DNA of 64,000 bases, from contig NZ_JAJJPA010000014.1 of the NCBI RefSeq assembly GCF_020907985.1, positions 94,289-158,288 of the forward strand, given 5' to 3'. A model generated the notes under the pieces. That model did not search any database, was not told where the DNA came from, and saw only the letters and a list, made by a program, of their open reading frames with translations. Below, piece after piece: positions 34,062-42,318 of the stretch. The translations under genes and the position numbers were made by a program. Source of the stretch: Kitasatospora humi (GTDB lineage: Bacteria; Actinomycetota; Actinomycetes; Streptomycetales; Streptomycetaceae). Position 1 is the stretch's first letter; each line of letters begins with the position of its first letter.

Positions 34062-34562
34062 ATGGTCACCGGATTGCCGCACCTCCGCAGTCTCCTCAGC
34101 TTCACCGGGCTGAACTTCGCCGGACTCACCCTCAGCGGCCGCGCCTTCGGCGGCGAGGCCCGAGATACCCAGGCGGTCGGCGGGCGTCGCGCTCGGAGCG
34201 GCACCGGTGGGCCCGTCGGCGCCCGGGAGCGGGCACTGCGCTGCGACACCGTGACCGTGCCCCTGCGCCACGGCCTCGAGACGGTCGACATCCTGCGGCT
34301 GCGCCGGGCCTGCGGCTCCGTCGTGCAGGGGGCGACCGGTGTCGTCGCCTTCCTGGTCCCGGCCGGTACCGCCGACCGCTGGCAGCTGAGCGGCACCAGC
34401 TGTACCCCCGGGGCGGCGCCGCTGCCCGCGACGGATCCGCGCTGGCTGGTGCCGCCCGCCGGCTCCGAGCCGGCCCCGAGGCTGACCGACCCATGGGTGT
34501 TGCGCGCCGCCCTCTGCGAGGCCGCTCGCACGCTGACGGCCGGCGGTATCGGACCGTTCTGA
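34062..34562 (+). CDS. Conserved streptomycete protein of unknown function
   Basis: From the ATG at 34062 (AGGAAGG upstream) the protein has 166 residues. The middle and end look well conserved: RCDTVTVPLRHGLETVDILR, RRACGSVVQGATGVVAFLVP, RWLVPPAG and LTDPWVLRAALCEAARTL. The layout (a Val-Pro strand, a second strand ending in FLVPxGTA, then W-VPP and a final helix) is similar to the protein at 23314-23949 and may be the same degenerate primase-polymerase-like fold. No catalytic residues are evident. An earlier ATG at 33969 in frame is less likely. Confidence 0.6.
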   Translation: MVTGLPHLRSLLSFTGLNFAGLTLSGRAFGGEARDTQAVGGRRARSGTGGPVGARERALRCDTVTVPLRHGLETVDILRLRRACGSVVQGATGVVAFLVPAGTADRWQLSGTSCTPGAAPLPATDPRWLVPPAGSEPAPRLTDPWVLRAALCEAARTLTAGGIGPF

Positions 34563-34652
34563 CGCCGCGCGCGGACGTCGAAGCCGTCGGCCGCCCAGCG
34601 GCGGGTGCCCCCACCTGCGCGTTCGCCGCCTCGACAGGCGATACTTCGCACC

Positions 34653-35513
34653 ATGGGACGAGGCAGCACAGCACGAGAAGGGCACGCCCCGCGTACCCAC
34701 CGCACCGACACCGGTTTGGCCGAGCTGGTGCCCGACCGAGACCATCCGCAGTCCTGGTCGCTGCTGCTCGACGGCGCCCCGCAGTCGCACGTCGACCTGG
34801 CCGACCCCGGCCGCCTCGGTTTCGAGTACCAACGCCGCCTCGGGCATCTGATCGATCTCGCCGCCGAACCGGGCAAGCCGATCCGGGTGCTGCACCTGGG
34901 CGGCGGCGCGCTCACCCTGGCCCGCTACACCGCGGCCACTCGGCCGCGCTCCCGGCAGCAAGTCGCCGAGCTGGACACCGCACTCACCGAGTGGATCCGC
35001 GCCGAACTCCCGCTCCAACCCGGCTGGCAGATCAAGGTCCGCGGCGCCGACGCCCGCAGCGTGCTGGAACGTGCCCCCGAGGGCGGGGCCGACCTGGTGA
35101 TCGCCGACGTCTTCTCCGGCGCCCGGGTGCCCGCGCACTGCACCACCGTGGAGTTCGCCACCCTCGCCGCCCGAGCCCTGGCGCCCGGCGGCCGCTACGC
35201 GGCGAACATCACGGACGGCTCCGGACTCGCCTTCGCCCGCTCCCAAGTGGCCACGCTGCGCGCGGTCTTCCCCGAGGTGGCGCTGATCGCCGACCCCGCC
35301 GTGCTGCGCGGCAAGCGGTTCGGCAACCTGATCCTGGCCGCCTCGCACACGCCGCTGCCGATCGCCGAGCTGACCCGGCGCACCGCCTCGGACGCGGCGC
35401 TCGGCCGGGTCGAGCACGGCTCCGCGCTGGCCGCCTTCACCGGCGGCGCTCCGGTGGCCACCGATGCGGTGGCCGCGCCGTCACCGGCGCCACCGCCGGG
35501 GACCTTCAGCTGA
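34653..35513 (+). CDS. Spermidine-synthase-like methyltransferase-fold protein
   Basis: The 286-residue protein has a Rossmann fold like spermidine synthase: VLHLGGGALTLARYTAATRP (cofactor loop), VAELDTALTEWIRAEL (acidic strand end), DLVIADVFSGARVPAHCTT and the tail GKRFGNLILAAS. Polyamine synthases need an aspartate in a (D/E)xY(H) motif; the equivalent here is ADVFSG, so the aminopropyl donor chemistry is not assured. It lacks the MFS part found in fused relatives. A GATACT box 7 nt before the ATG and no ribosome site suggest a leaderless mRNA. It converges on the membrane protein gene at 35527. Confidence 0.82.
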   Translation: MGRGSTAREGHAPRTHRTDTGLAELVPDRDHPQSWSLLLDGAPQSHVDLADPGRLGFEYQRRLGHLIDLAAEPGKPIRVLHLGGGALTLARYTAATRPRSRQQVAELDTALTEWIRAELPLQPGWQIKVRGADARSVLERAPEGGADLVIADVFSGARVPAHCTTVEFATLAARALAPGGRYAANITDGSGLAFARSQVATLRAVFPEVALIADPAVLRGKRFGNLILAASHTPLPIAELTRRTASDAALGRVEHGSALAAFTGGAPVATDAVAAPSPAPPPGTFS

Positions 35514-35526
35514 GTCCCGCCGCTGG

Positions 35527-36582
35527 TCAGTGACCGTGGCCGCGCGGCAGGCCGCGGTGCTTGTACATCGCGGCGCCGGTGAGCAGCAGCCCGGCGGCGA
35601 TCGGGATCAGCACAGCGCGTCCCACCCGGGCCGCCAGACGGGGCTCGCTGTCCTGGGAGGCAGCCGGCTGGTCGTCGGCCGGTTGGTCGTTGATGGGTTG
35701 GTCGTTGGTGGGTTGGTCGCTGGTGGACTGGGCGGGTGCCGGGCCCCGGGTGATCCGTTGCTCGGGCAGCCAGTTCACGGCGCGCCGGGTGCCTCGGTCC
35801 GAGCCCCGGGAGGGGGTGCTCGGTTCGGTGTTCGAGGTTTGCGGCGGGGTGCTCGGTCCGGCGTTCAAGGCGTGCGAGGGGGCGCTCGGTTCGGCGTTCG
35901 AGGTGTGCGAGAGGGTGCCCGGCTCGACGTCGCCCGCTGAGCCGACCGGCATCGTCCGCCCGTCATCAGCCGTGGGGGCACCCGCCGCTGAGCTGCCGGG
36001 CCCGGTCCGCTCGGTGGTGTCCCGGCCTGGGGCACCGGGGTCACTCCCAGCGGTGGGTCCCGGCCGGGCACCATTGGGCGGACCGGCCGTGTCGGGCTGC
36101 GCCGCCGGGCGGGGCGACAGCTGCGTCGCCGGCCCGGGAGCGGGGGCGGCGGGCTCCTGCGCGGCACCCCCTGCCGGATCCCGGGGTGAACCGGGCGGGG
36201 CGGATGCCGAGGGCAGCAGTGCGGGAGCGATCACGGGCACGCCGACCACGCCGGGTGCGCCGGACACGTCGGGCACGTCGGGTGCACCGGACACATCGGG
36301 CACATCGGGTGCGCCGGACACGTCGGACGCCCGGTCCGGCAGGGGGAGCCCACCGTCGTCGATGCGGTCGGGCGCCAGGCCGTCGGTGCCGCCGGCCTCC
36401 AGGGCGGCGCCGAGCAGGTTGCCGGTCACCCTGCCGTCGGCGGCCGGCGGCAGGGCGGTGGAGCCGGCGGCCGGGGCGCTGCCGGCGGCCCGGGCGAGGT
36501 CCAGGCCCAGACCCCAGACCTGTGCCAGTACGATGCCGGCGACACCACCCGCCGCCAGCAGGCCCAGCCGGCGCCGGGACAC
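35527..36582 (-). CDS. Repeat-rich cell-surface membrane protein
   Basis: From the GTG at 36582 (a G-rich ribosome-site-like run just before it) the protein has 351 residues. It starts with a signal-like segment (VSRRRLGLLAAGGVAGIVLA), then a long Pro/Ala/Ser/Thr-rich region. This includes a GAPDVPDVSG tandem repeat, an EPSxPS...SN repeat with unit about 14 residues and a NDQP repeat. It ends in a membrane helix (VLIPIAAGLLLTGAAMY) and a basic tail HRGLPRGHGH. No LPxTG or LAxTG sorting motif is present. It is probably a surface protein anchored at the C-terminus. The frame stays open upstream to 36894, so the start is uncertain. Confidence 0.6.
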   Translation of the reverse strand: MSRRRLGLLAAGGVAGIVLAQVWGLGLDLARAAGSAPAAGSTALPPAADGRVTGNLLGAALEAGGTDGLAPDRIDDGGLPLPDRASDVSGAPDVPDVSGAPDVPDVSGAPGVVGVPVIAPALLPSASAPPGSPRDPAGGAAQEPAAPAPGPATQLSPRPAAQPDTAGPPNGARPGPTAGSDPGAPGRDTTERTGPGSSAAGAPTADDGRTMPVGSAGDVEPGTLSHTSNAEPSAPSHALNAGPSTPPQTSNTEPSTPSRGSDRGTRRAVNWLPEQRITRGPAPAQSTSDQPTNDQPINDQPADDQPAASQDSEPRLAARVGRAVLIPIAAGLLLTGAAMYKHRGLPRGHGH

Positions 36583-37111
36583 CCGCCCGCCCCCCGTACG
36601 GGCGGAGGCCGACGGCCCGGCAGGCGGGGAATCGGGCGCGGGTGACGGGTGATTGGCTCGCACGTGAGACGAGAACGAGCCGCGCCGGGCGAAAGTCACG
36701 GCGGCGCGCCGGAGTTCATGCGATCCGTCAGCGGAACGCACTAGTGGCTCACGACCGGCGGAGGCGATGTCCGGGCGATCTGACGCCGCGCCGATTCGCT
36801 GCTGTGCGACGGGCGTTCCGGCGAGCTGGTACGCCGCCGGCTCAGTGCAGCCGTGCGGTGGGCGTGCCGCCGAGTCGGTGCCGCGCCCGCTCACCGGCGT
36901 GCGGTGGACGTGCCGCCGAGTCGGTGCCGCGCCGATTCGCTGCTGTGCGACGGGCGTTCCGGCGAGCCTGCCCCGGTCCCGGTCCCGGTCCCGGGCGCGG
37001 CGCGGTGCGGGCGCGGCGCGGTGCGGTCGCCAGGTCGGCGGGACGCTGGGCTGCCACCGGGTGCCGCCGTGCGACGGTGCCCGGTGGCCGCCGGCCGGCC
37101 CGGTTCGGTGC
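36583..37111. other. Gene-free interval with direct repeats
   Basis: Open frames here have low-quality codon use and no recognisable product. The stretch holds two sets of direct repeats (36785-36967) and a run of GGTCCC repeats near 36975-36993. Its upstream part may code for an N-terminal extension of the surface protein. Confidence 0.45.
36785..36967. repeat. Two interleaved direct repeats
   Basis: A 42-bp sequence occurs at 36785-36826 and again at 36926-36967 with no mismatch. Between them, a 35-bp sequence occurs at 36853-36887 and 36899-36933 with one mismatch (period 46). Together they suggest local duplication in non-coding DNA. Confidence 0.8.
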
Positions 37112-37570
37112 TCAGCTGTTCGGGCGCAGGGTCCAATGCACGGTCATCACACCGGTCACCGCGCCGTCCTCGCGGGTGATCTCCACGGTGACCGGGAACT
37201 CGGGGCGCTCGCCCGCGTCGAGCTCGGCGACGACCTCCGCCGCCGGGCGGCCCAGCACGGCAGTGGCGGTCACGACACCCATCGCCAGCTTCTTGTAGGC
37301 GATCTCGGCGCTCACCGCCAGCGGCACGGCCCGGGAGAGCTGGTCGCCGAACGCGGCCAGCACGATGCAGCCGCTGGCCGACTCGGCGAGCGTGAACATC
37401 GCGCCGGCGTGCGGCCCGCCCACGTGGTTGTGGTACTCGGGCTGGTCCGGCAGCTGCAGCACGGCCCGCTCGGCGGTGGTCTCCAGGTAGGTGAGGTTCA
37501 GCGTGCGGGCCATCGGAACGGTGGCGGCCAGCATCTCGCCGACCGAGGGTGTCGTCGTCATGCCCGCCAT
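37112..37570 (-). CDS. Hot-dog fold acyl-CoA thioesterase (PaaI/DUF4442 type)
   Basis: The 152-residue protein has the single hot-dog domain pattern: EMLAATVPMARTLNLTYLET, LPDQPEYHNHVGGPHAGAMF with the HxxG/PHAG active region, and TLAESASGCIVLAAFGD. It should cleave acyl-CoA thioesters. Candidate starts are ATG 37570 and ATG 37561; the operator-like palindrome at 37573-37584 ends 3 nt before the first, which favours the second or a leaderless message from the first. It stands alone upstream of tRNA-His on the same strand. Confidence 0.82.
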   Translation of the reverse strand: MAGMTTTPSVGEMLAATVPMARTLNLTYLETTAERAVLQLPDQPEYHNHVGGPHAGAMFTLAESASGCIVLAAFGDQLSRAVPLAVSAEIAYKKLAMGVVTATAVLGRPAAEVVAELDAGERPEFPVTVEITREDGAVTGVMTVHWTLRPNS

Positions 37571-37572
37571 GT

Positions 37573-37584
37573 TACTCACGAGTA
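37573..37584. promoter_or_regulatory. TTACTC-type palindrome at the thioesterase gene start
   Basis: TACTC (37573-37577) and GAGTA (37580-37584) form a 5-bp inverted repeat with a 2-nt centre, directly before the thioesterase start. TetR-type regulators of acyl-CoA metabolism in actinobacteria use operators of this form (TTACTC...GAGTAA); this link is inference. Confidence 0.45.
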
Positions 37585-37630
37585 GTGATTGCTGAACAGG
37601 CATGCCGGTGCGGGCGGAGGAGGGGACATG

Positions 37631-37669
37631 CGAAGAGGGCCCGGTCTCCAGGAGACCGGGCCCTCTTCG
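37631..37669 (-). terminator. Terminator of tRNA-His
   Basis: A near-perfect 17-19-bp stem with arms 37631-37649 and 37651-37669 starts 4 nt from the tRNA 3' end. It is one of the longest hairpins in the window. Confidence 0.85.
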
Positions 37670-37673
37670 ATGG

Positions 37674-37747
37674 GGTGAGCGACGGGACTCGAACCCGCGA
37701 CCACCTGGACCACAACCAGGTGCTCTACCAACTGAGCTACGCCCACC
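37674..37747 (-). tRNA. tRNA-His (anticodon GTG)
   Basis: A cloverleaf with acceptor stem GTGGGCG/CGCTCAC, anticodon loop TTGTGGT (anticodon GTG) and T-loop GGTTCGA. Position -1 is G opposite C73, the histidine identity pair, both counted in the coordinates. A TAGAGT -10-like box (complement of 37782-37787) lies upstream, as for tRNA-Lys copy 4. Confidence 0.96.
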
Positions 37748-37939
37748 ATCTGTCTTGCGCGTTCCCGCGCTGACAGGAAGAACTCTACAGGATCTGAGAG
37801 GGTGCTCGCGCCAGGGTTTCCCGAGGCTGATCGTGCGACGGCGGCTGGAGGGCCGAACTACCGTGCCGCGGCCGGGATCGACGAGGCGGCCGAGTGGCGC
37901 AGCTCACAACGGCCGCCCGTCGTCGGCGGAGTCGGCGGT

Positions 37940-38542
37940 TCAGTCGGCGGTGACCTGGTGCTTCGCCGCGATCACCCGGGCCTGCTCCGCCTCCGGGCCC
38001 GGCGCCGGGACGAACACCGTCTCCCGGTAGTACCGCAGTTCGGCGATGCTCTCCCGAATGTCCGCCAGCGCGCGGTGGTTTCCCCCCTTCTGCGGGCTGT
38101 TGTAGTACGCCCGCGGGTACCAGCGGCGAGCCAGCTCCTTGATCGAGGAGACGTCCACGATCCGGTAGTGGAGGTGGCCCTCCAGGGCGGGCATGTCCCG
38201 GGCCAGGAAGCCGCGGTCGGTGGCCACCGAGTTCCCGGCCAGCGGCGTCTTGCCGGCCTCCGGGGCCCACCGGCGCACGTAGGCGAGCACCTCCGCCTCC
38301 GCTTCGGCGAGCGTCACGCCGTCCGCGAGCTCGCCGAGCAGGCCGGAGGCGGTGTGCATCTCACGCACCACCTCGGGCATGGTGGCGAGGGCCTCCTGCG
38401 GCGGGCGGATCACGATGTCGACACCCTCGCCGAGGATGTTGAGCTCGGAGTCGGTCACCAGGACCGCCACCTCGATCAGCGCGTCGCGCTCGAGGTCGAG
38501 GCCGGTCATTTCACAGTCGATCCATACCAAACGGTCGTTCAC
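37940..38542 (-). CDS. orn: Oligoribonuclease
   Basis: The 200-residue protein is the usual family length, with the DEDDh motifs: WIDCEMTGLDL (Asp, Glu), SVATDRGFLARDMP (Asp) and NHRALADIRESIAELRYY (His, Asp). It degrades the last 2-5-nt RNAs and pGpG produced from cyclic-di-GMP, so it links RNA turnover to c-di-GMP control of development. A GTG at 38542 gives the standard start; an ATG at 38575 adds 11 residues. In streptomycetes orn lies next to adpA, as here (260 bp upstream of orn, same strand). Confidence 0.96.
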   Translation of the reverse strand: MNDRLVWIDCEMTGLDLERDALIEVAVLVTDSELNILGEGVDIVIRPPQEALATMPEVVREMHTASGLLGELADGVTLAEAEAEVLAYVRRWAPEAGKTPLAGNSVATDRGFLARDMPALEGHLHYRIVDVSSIKELARRWYPRAYYNSPQKGGNHRALADIRESIAELRYYRETVFVPAPGPEAEQARVIAAKHQVTAD

Positions 38543-38801
38543 CCGTCCCAGCCTACGGCGCACCACTGTCTGCATCGTGCGTGCCCGTCACGCCGCCCCC
38601 ATGCGCGCCGGTCGCGCTTGGTGATCCGAGCGGGTTGCCGCATCGGCGGCACGCGGGTACCGGCGCACGCGGTGGGCGGCACGCGAGCAGGGCGCGTTGC
38701 TCGGGCGGGCACGCAGGCCGCGCGGCCCCGCCCGCCGCTGAGGTGCGACGAACGGGGCTCGGGCGGCACCGGGCGGGCCGAAGCGGGTGGCCGACGGCCC
38801 G

Positions 38802-41108
38802 TCAGCGCTCCACTGACGGACGGTCCGCCGACGGGTCGGCCGGGGCGGCAGCGCCGGGGCCGGCCGACCCGGTCGGCCGGGCGCGGACGGCGCTCCCAGC
38901 CCCGGGGACACCGCCCGGTGAATTCGCGCCACCCGATCGGGGCGCCGCGGGCGCACCGTTCAGACCGGTGCCGCGCCTCGGCGCTGACATCCCGCCGGCT
39001 CCGGCCGCCGCGCCGGGTGCGAGCGGTGGAACGCCCGTGCCGCGCACCGCCGGTCCGGCCGGCAGTCCGGTCGACGGGCGCATCGGCGTCCCGGGCCGGC
39101 CACCCGGACGGGCCTCGCCCCGGGCGTCCGACGGCTGCCCGGTCCGGTGCCCCGCTCCCGGGCCACGTGCGCCGGGCTGTGCCAGACCGTCGTCCGCCAC
39201 CGCGTGCTCGACCTGCCTGGGCGCGGCCGCACCGCGCCGCGTGGCCGGACCGGGCTGCGGCGGCACCAGCGGCCGGATCCGGTTCTTGCCGGGCGGGGGA
39301 AGTGCGGGCTGCGCCGTCTGACGCCCCTTGGCAGGGGCCGCACCGCCCCCGCCGGTCCCACCCGGCTGGCCGGTGGCCCCGCCCGGAGCCGTCACCGGGC
39401 CGCCGACGCCTGCCGCCGACCCGGGCGCCCCGACGCTGCCGACCGGTGCACCGGCCGCCGCTCCGCCCTGCGGGGGGACCCCGGTCGCCGGACCGGCACT
39501 CGGACGGCGCGCCCGGTAGCTGGTCCGGTAGGCGGCGGGGGAGACCCCGAGCTGACGCCGGAAGTGCCCGCGCAGCGCCACCGGCGAACGGAACCCGCAG
39601 CGCCGTGCCACATCGTCGACCGACAGCTCGGACGTCTCCAGCAGCCGCTGCGCCTGCAGCACCCGCTGGGTGATCAGCCACTGCAACGGCGCACTGCCGG
39701 TGAGCGTGCGGAACCGGCGGTCGAAGGTGCGCCGGCTCATGTAGGCACGGGCGGCCAGCACCTCGACGTCGAACTGCTGGTTGAGGTTCTCCAGTGCCCA
39801 GGTGACGACCTCTGCCAGCGGGTCGTTCCCGATCTCCTCCGGTAAAGACTGATCGATGTACTGGGCCTGACCACCGCCGCCGCGCCGGTTCGGCACCACC
39901 AGGCGGCGGGCCAGCGCGTTCGCCGCCTCGGCGCCGTGGTCGCTGCGCACCACGTGCAGGCAGAGGTCGATGCCGGCGGCGGTGCCGGCCGAGGTGAGCA
40001 CGTCGCCGTCGTCCACGAAGAGCTCGCGCGGATCCACGTGGACCCGCGGGTAGCGCTTGGCGAGGGTCGGCGCGTACATCCAGTGCGTGGTGGCCGGTCG
40101 GCCGTCCAGCAGGCCCGCCGCGGCCAGCACGAAGGCGCCGGTGCACAGGCCGATGATCCGGGCGCCCTCGTGGTGTGCCTTGCGCAACGCGGCGATCGCC
40201 TCGACCGGTGGCGGCTGTGAGATCGACCGCCATGCCGGAACCACGATGGTGCCCGCCCGGGCCAGTGCTTCCAGGCCGAACGGAGCGGTGAGGGTGACAC
40301 CGCCCGTGGTGGTGAGTGGTCCCTCCTCGCCCGCGCAGACCAGCAGCCGGTAGCGCGGCACGCCAGCGTCCTGGCGGTCCACGCCGAAGACGGAGAGCGG
40401 GATCGAGCTCTCGAAGATCGGCGCCCCACTGAAGATCAGGACGGCCACGGTCTCGCGGCGCCGTCGGCCGGCGAGCTTCCGGGGGGCGTTCGCGGTGCCA
40501 GGGGTGCCGGCGCCGCCCTGCGAGTTGACGGTCGGTTGGGCGCTGGTGCTCAGGACTGCCGTGCCCAGCGGACTGCCGCCGGTGGGGCCGTTGACCGGGC
40601 CGCCGTGGGAGCCGCTGGCCGGGCCACCGAGGGGGCTGCTGGCTGGACCACCGAGGGGGTTGCCGCCCGCAGGCTGGACCTCCCCGCCGAGCGTGCCGCC
40701 CGTGGGACCGGCCGACCCGGTCATGCCAGTGCTGCCCAGCGATCCGGTGGTGCCGGGGGGCCAGGCGGACTGGGTACCAGGCCGGCCGCTGGATCCAGCC
40801 ATCGTCGTCGCCGCCGGGCCCGCGAACGCGGCGCGCTGAGCGGGGCCGGCTATCGGACGGGCGCGATTCGCTGTCGAGTTGACGAGCGGTCGGAGACCGA
40901 GTGGGACTGAACTGACGACGGGTCGGGAGCCGGGCTGGAACGGTGCCGCAGTGGCGGGCGATTGGGCAGAGGGGGCGGCTATGGGCTGCGGCGAGGAGCG
41001 GAAAGGGGAGTTGAACGGGACGGCATTTCTCGGGGCACTCGAGCGCGCCTGACCACCGCGACCGGCGGGCGACTGGCCGCTGTCAGGACCTGTCTCGCTC
41101 CTGCTCAC
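38802..41108 (-). CDS. adpA: AdpA, AraC-family developmental master regulator with long extensions
   Basis: The core (residues about 214-535) is AdpA: a DJ-1/PfpI-like dimer domain starting VAVLIFSGAPIFESSIPLSV with the GLCTGAFVLAAAGLL motif, then an AraC-type double HTH (MSRRTFDRRFRTLTGSAPLQ and RRCGFRSPVALRGHFRRQLG). A TTA codon at 39845-39843 (residue 422, YIDQSLPEE) lies in the linker between the domains, as in other streptomycetes, making translation bldA-dependent. Unlike the usual ~400-residue protein it has 213 N-terminal residues rich in Gly, Pro, Ser and Ala, and about 233 C-terminal residues of the same kind. The GTG start at 41108 is tentative. The 1.2-kb upstream region fits its known complex promoter. 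Confidence 0.93.
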   Translation of the reverse strand: MSRSETGPDSGQSPAGRGGQARSSAPRNAVPFNSPFRSSPQPIAAPSAQSPATAAPFQPGSRPVVSSVPLGLRPLVNSTANRARPIAGPAQRAAFAGPAATTMAGSSGRPGTQSAWPPGTTGSLGSTGMTGSAGPTGGTLGGEVQPAGGNPLGGPASSPLGGPASGSHGGPVNGPTGGSPLGTAVLSTSAQPTVNSQGGAGTPGTANAPRKLAGRRRRETVAVLIFSGAPIFESSIPLSVFGVDRQDAGVPRYRLLVCAGEEGPLTTTGGVTLTAPFGLEALARAGTIVVPAWRSISQPPPVEAIAALRKAHHEGARIIGLCTGAFVLAAAGLLDGRPATTHWMYAPTLAKRYPRVHVDPRELFVDDGDVLTSAGTAAGIDLCLHVVRSDHGAEAANALARRLVVPNRRGGGGQAQYIDQSLPEEIGNDPLAEVVTWALENLNQQFDVEVLAARAYMSRRTFDRRFRTLTGSAPLQWLITQRVLQAQRLLETSELSVDDVARRCGFRSPVALRGHFRRQLGVSPAAYRTSYRARRPSAGPATGVPPQGGAAAGAPVGSVGAPGSAAGVGGPVTAPGGATGQPGGTGGGGAAPAKGRQTAQPALPPPGKNRIRPLVPPQPGPATRRGAAAPRQVEHAVADDGLAQPGARGPGAGHRTGQPSDARGEARPGGRPGTPMRPSTGLPAGPAVRGTGVPPLAPGAAAGAGGMSAPRRGTGLNGAPAAPRSGGANSPGGVPGAGSAVRARPTGSAGPGAAAPADPSADRPSVER

Positions 41109-41814
41109 CCTGTTCAAGGCGCCCAAGCCCCCTCGGTGGTGTGGTGTGGTGATGCGGCACTGCTGAACGCTCAACAAGATCGAATCTACTGGGTGGACCG
41201 TCACCGTTGTGACAAGTTCACCATCCGACGCTATGTCGACATGGCAATTTGGCGTGATGCATTCGATCACGAAGCGTGGCACCCGTCGACCCCCCTGGGA
41301 AGGGGTCGGGTGGACCGGTGGCTGGTTGCCGTACGGCTGACCCGTGGTGGCGGCGGGTCAGCGCCCTCGGTGATGCCGGTGGCCAGGCCTGTTGTCCAAT
41401 TGCTGTAGGTGGGGGCGAAACTGACTGAAAATCGGTGTTGCGTTTGCGGGGCGCGCGGTGCACGCGCGCGCCCGCGAGTGCTGCCCTGAGCGCCTCGCCA
41501 TGCTGCGGTGTGATGACTGTCGCAGTGTGGGCGGTGCGGCGGCTGCCGATGGCGTTGTCGCCACTGCCGCCGGTCGGTCGCCGTGTCCGCCGCCTGTTTC
41601 CGTCCCCCACTCACGGCCAGTCGCCTACCCCTGTCAGCCCCGGCCCACGCGCACCAGAGCCGACTGACCGTTGCGCGACGGCGCCGGGGCTGCGCCGGGC
41701 GCTTCCGCTCCCCGGTGGGCGGGGCGCCGGTGGTGTTGCACGGCGCTCGTGCCGGACCTGCTCCGGAGTCCCCCGACACCCGCTTCGGGCGCTCCGCCCT
41801 TCGGGTGACGCCCG

Positions 41815-41913
41815 CTTCGGGCACCCCGCCCCCGGACGGCTCCCACTTCGGGCACCCCGCCCTTGGGCGGCTCCCACTTCGGGTACCCCGCCCTCGGACG
41901 GCTCCCACTTCGG
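41815..41913. repeat. 31-bp tandem repeat upstream of adpA
   Basis: About 3.2 units begin at 41815, 41846, 41877 and 41908 (CTTCGGG[C/T]ACCCCGCC...), with 2-4 differences between units. The 31-bp period is not a multiple of three, so the repeat is not coding. Units lie directly head-to-tail with no spacers. Confidence 0.85.
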
Positions 41914-42130
41914 TTGGAGGCAGGGCGCTTCAGGGGCCGGGAGCATGGCGGAGGCAGCCGCGGCACTGGGGGTGAGGGCGGAAGGATCGCAAAACAATCT
42001 CATCGCATCTGACGGCTCTTCTGGCCATTCGGTGATTCACCCACGGGCGAATTCCCGCCCCATTCCCCTCCGATGCAACTGCGCTTCGCCTGTCGCCCCC
42101 GACGCTCAGGGGGACCGGGCGCACGACCGG

Positions 42131-42186
42131 GCACACCGGGCACACCGGGTACGGCGGGCACACCGGGTACGGCGGGCATACCGGCC
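42131..42186. repeat. 18-bp tandem repeat
   Basis: Two full units (42141-42158 and 42159-42176, CACACCGGGTACGGCGGG) and partial units at each end, within the adpA-HAD gene interval. Confidence 0.8.
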
Positions 42187-42318
42187 TCGCCGGCCGGGGG
42201 CCGCTGGAACTTGAACTAATGGACTGGCGAACCGTTCGACTGTGGGCGTGGACATCTCGACGTGGTCGGCCTCGGCGGGCCCGCCCCCGGTGGACGCGCT
42301 CCGGCCGGGCGGCGCGCT

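Larger units (their letters stand above)
41109..42318. other. Long non-coding region upstream of adpA
   Basis: No supported gene is seen in these 1,210 bp. The part nearest adpA (about 41165-41280) is AT-rich with an open frame into adpA and probably holds its promoters and leader. Tandem repeats of 31 bp (41815-41913) and 18 bp (42131-42186) fill the rest. Open frames in this stretch show no family similarity and uneven codon use. Confidence 0.5.

Noticed and set aside
36767..37585. 272-codon plus-strand frame over the direct repeats
   Set aside because: It overlaps the thioesterase gene on the other strand, has low-complexity Arg/Ala/Gly/Pro content and no ribosome site.
41815..41913. 31-bp repeats as a CRISPR array
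   Set aside because: Units are head-to-tail with no spacers, diverge from each other and lack adjacent cas genes.
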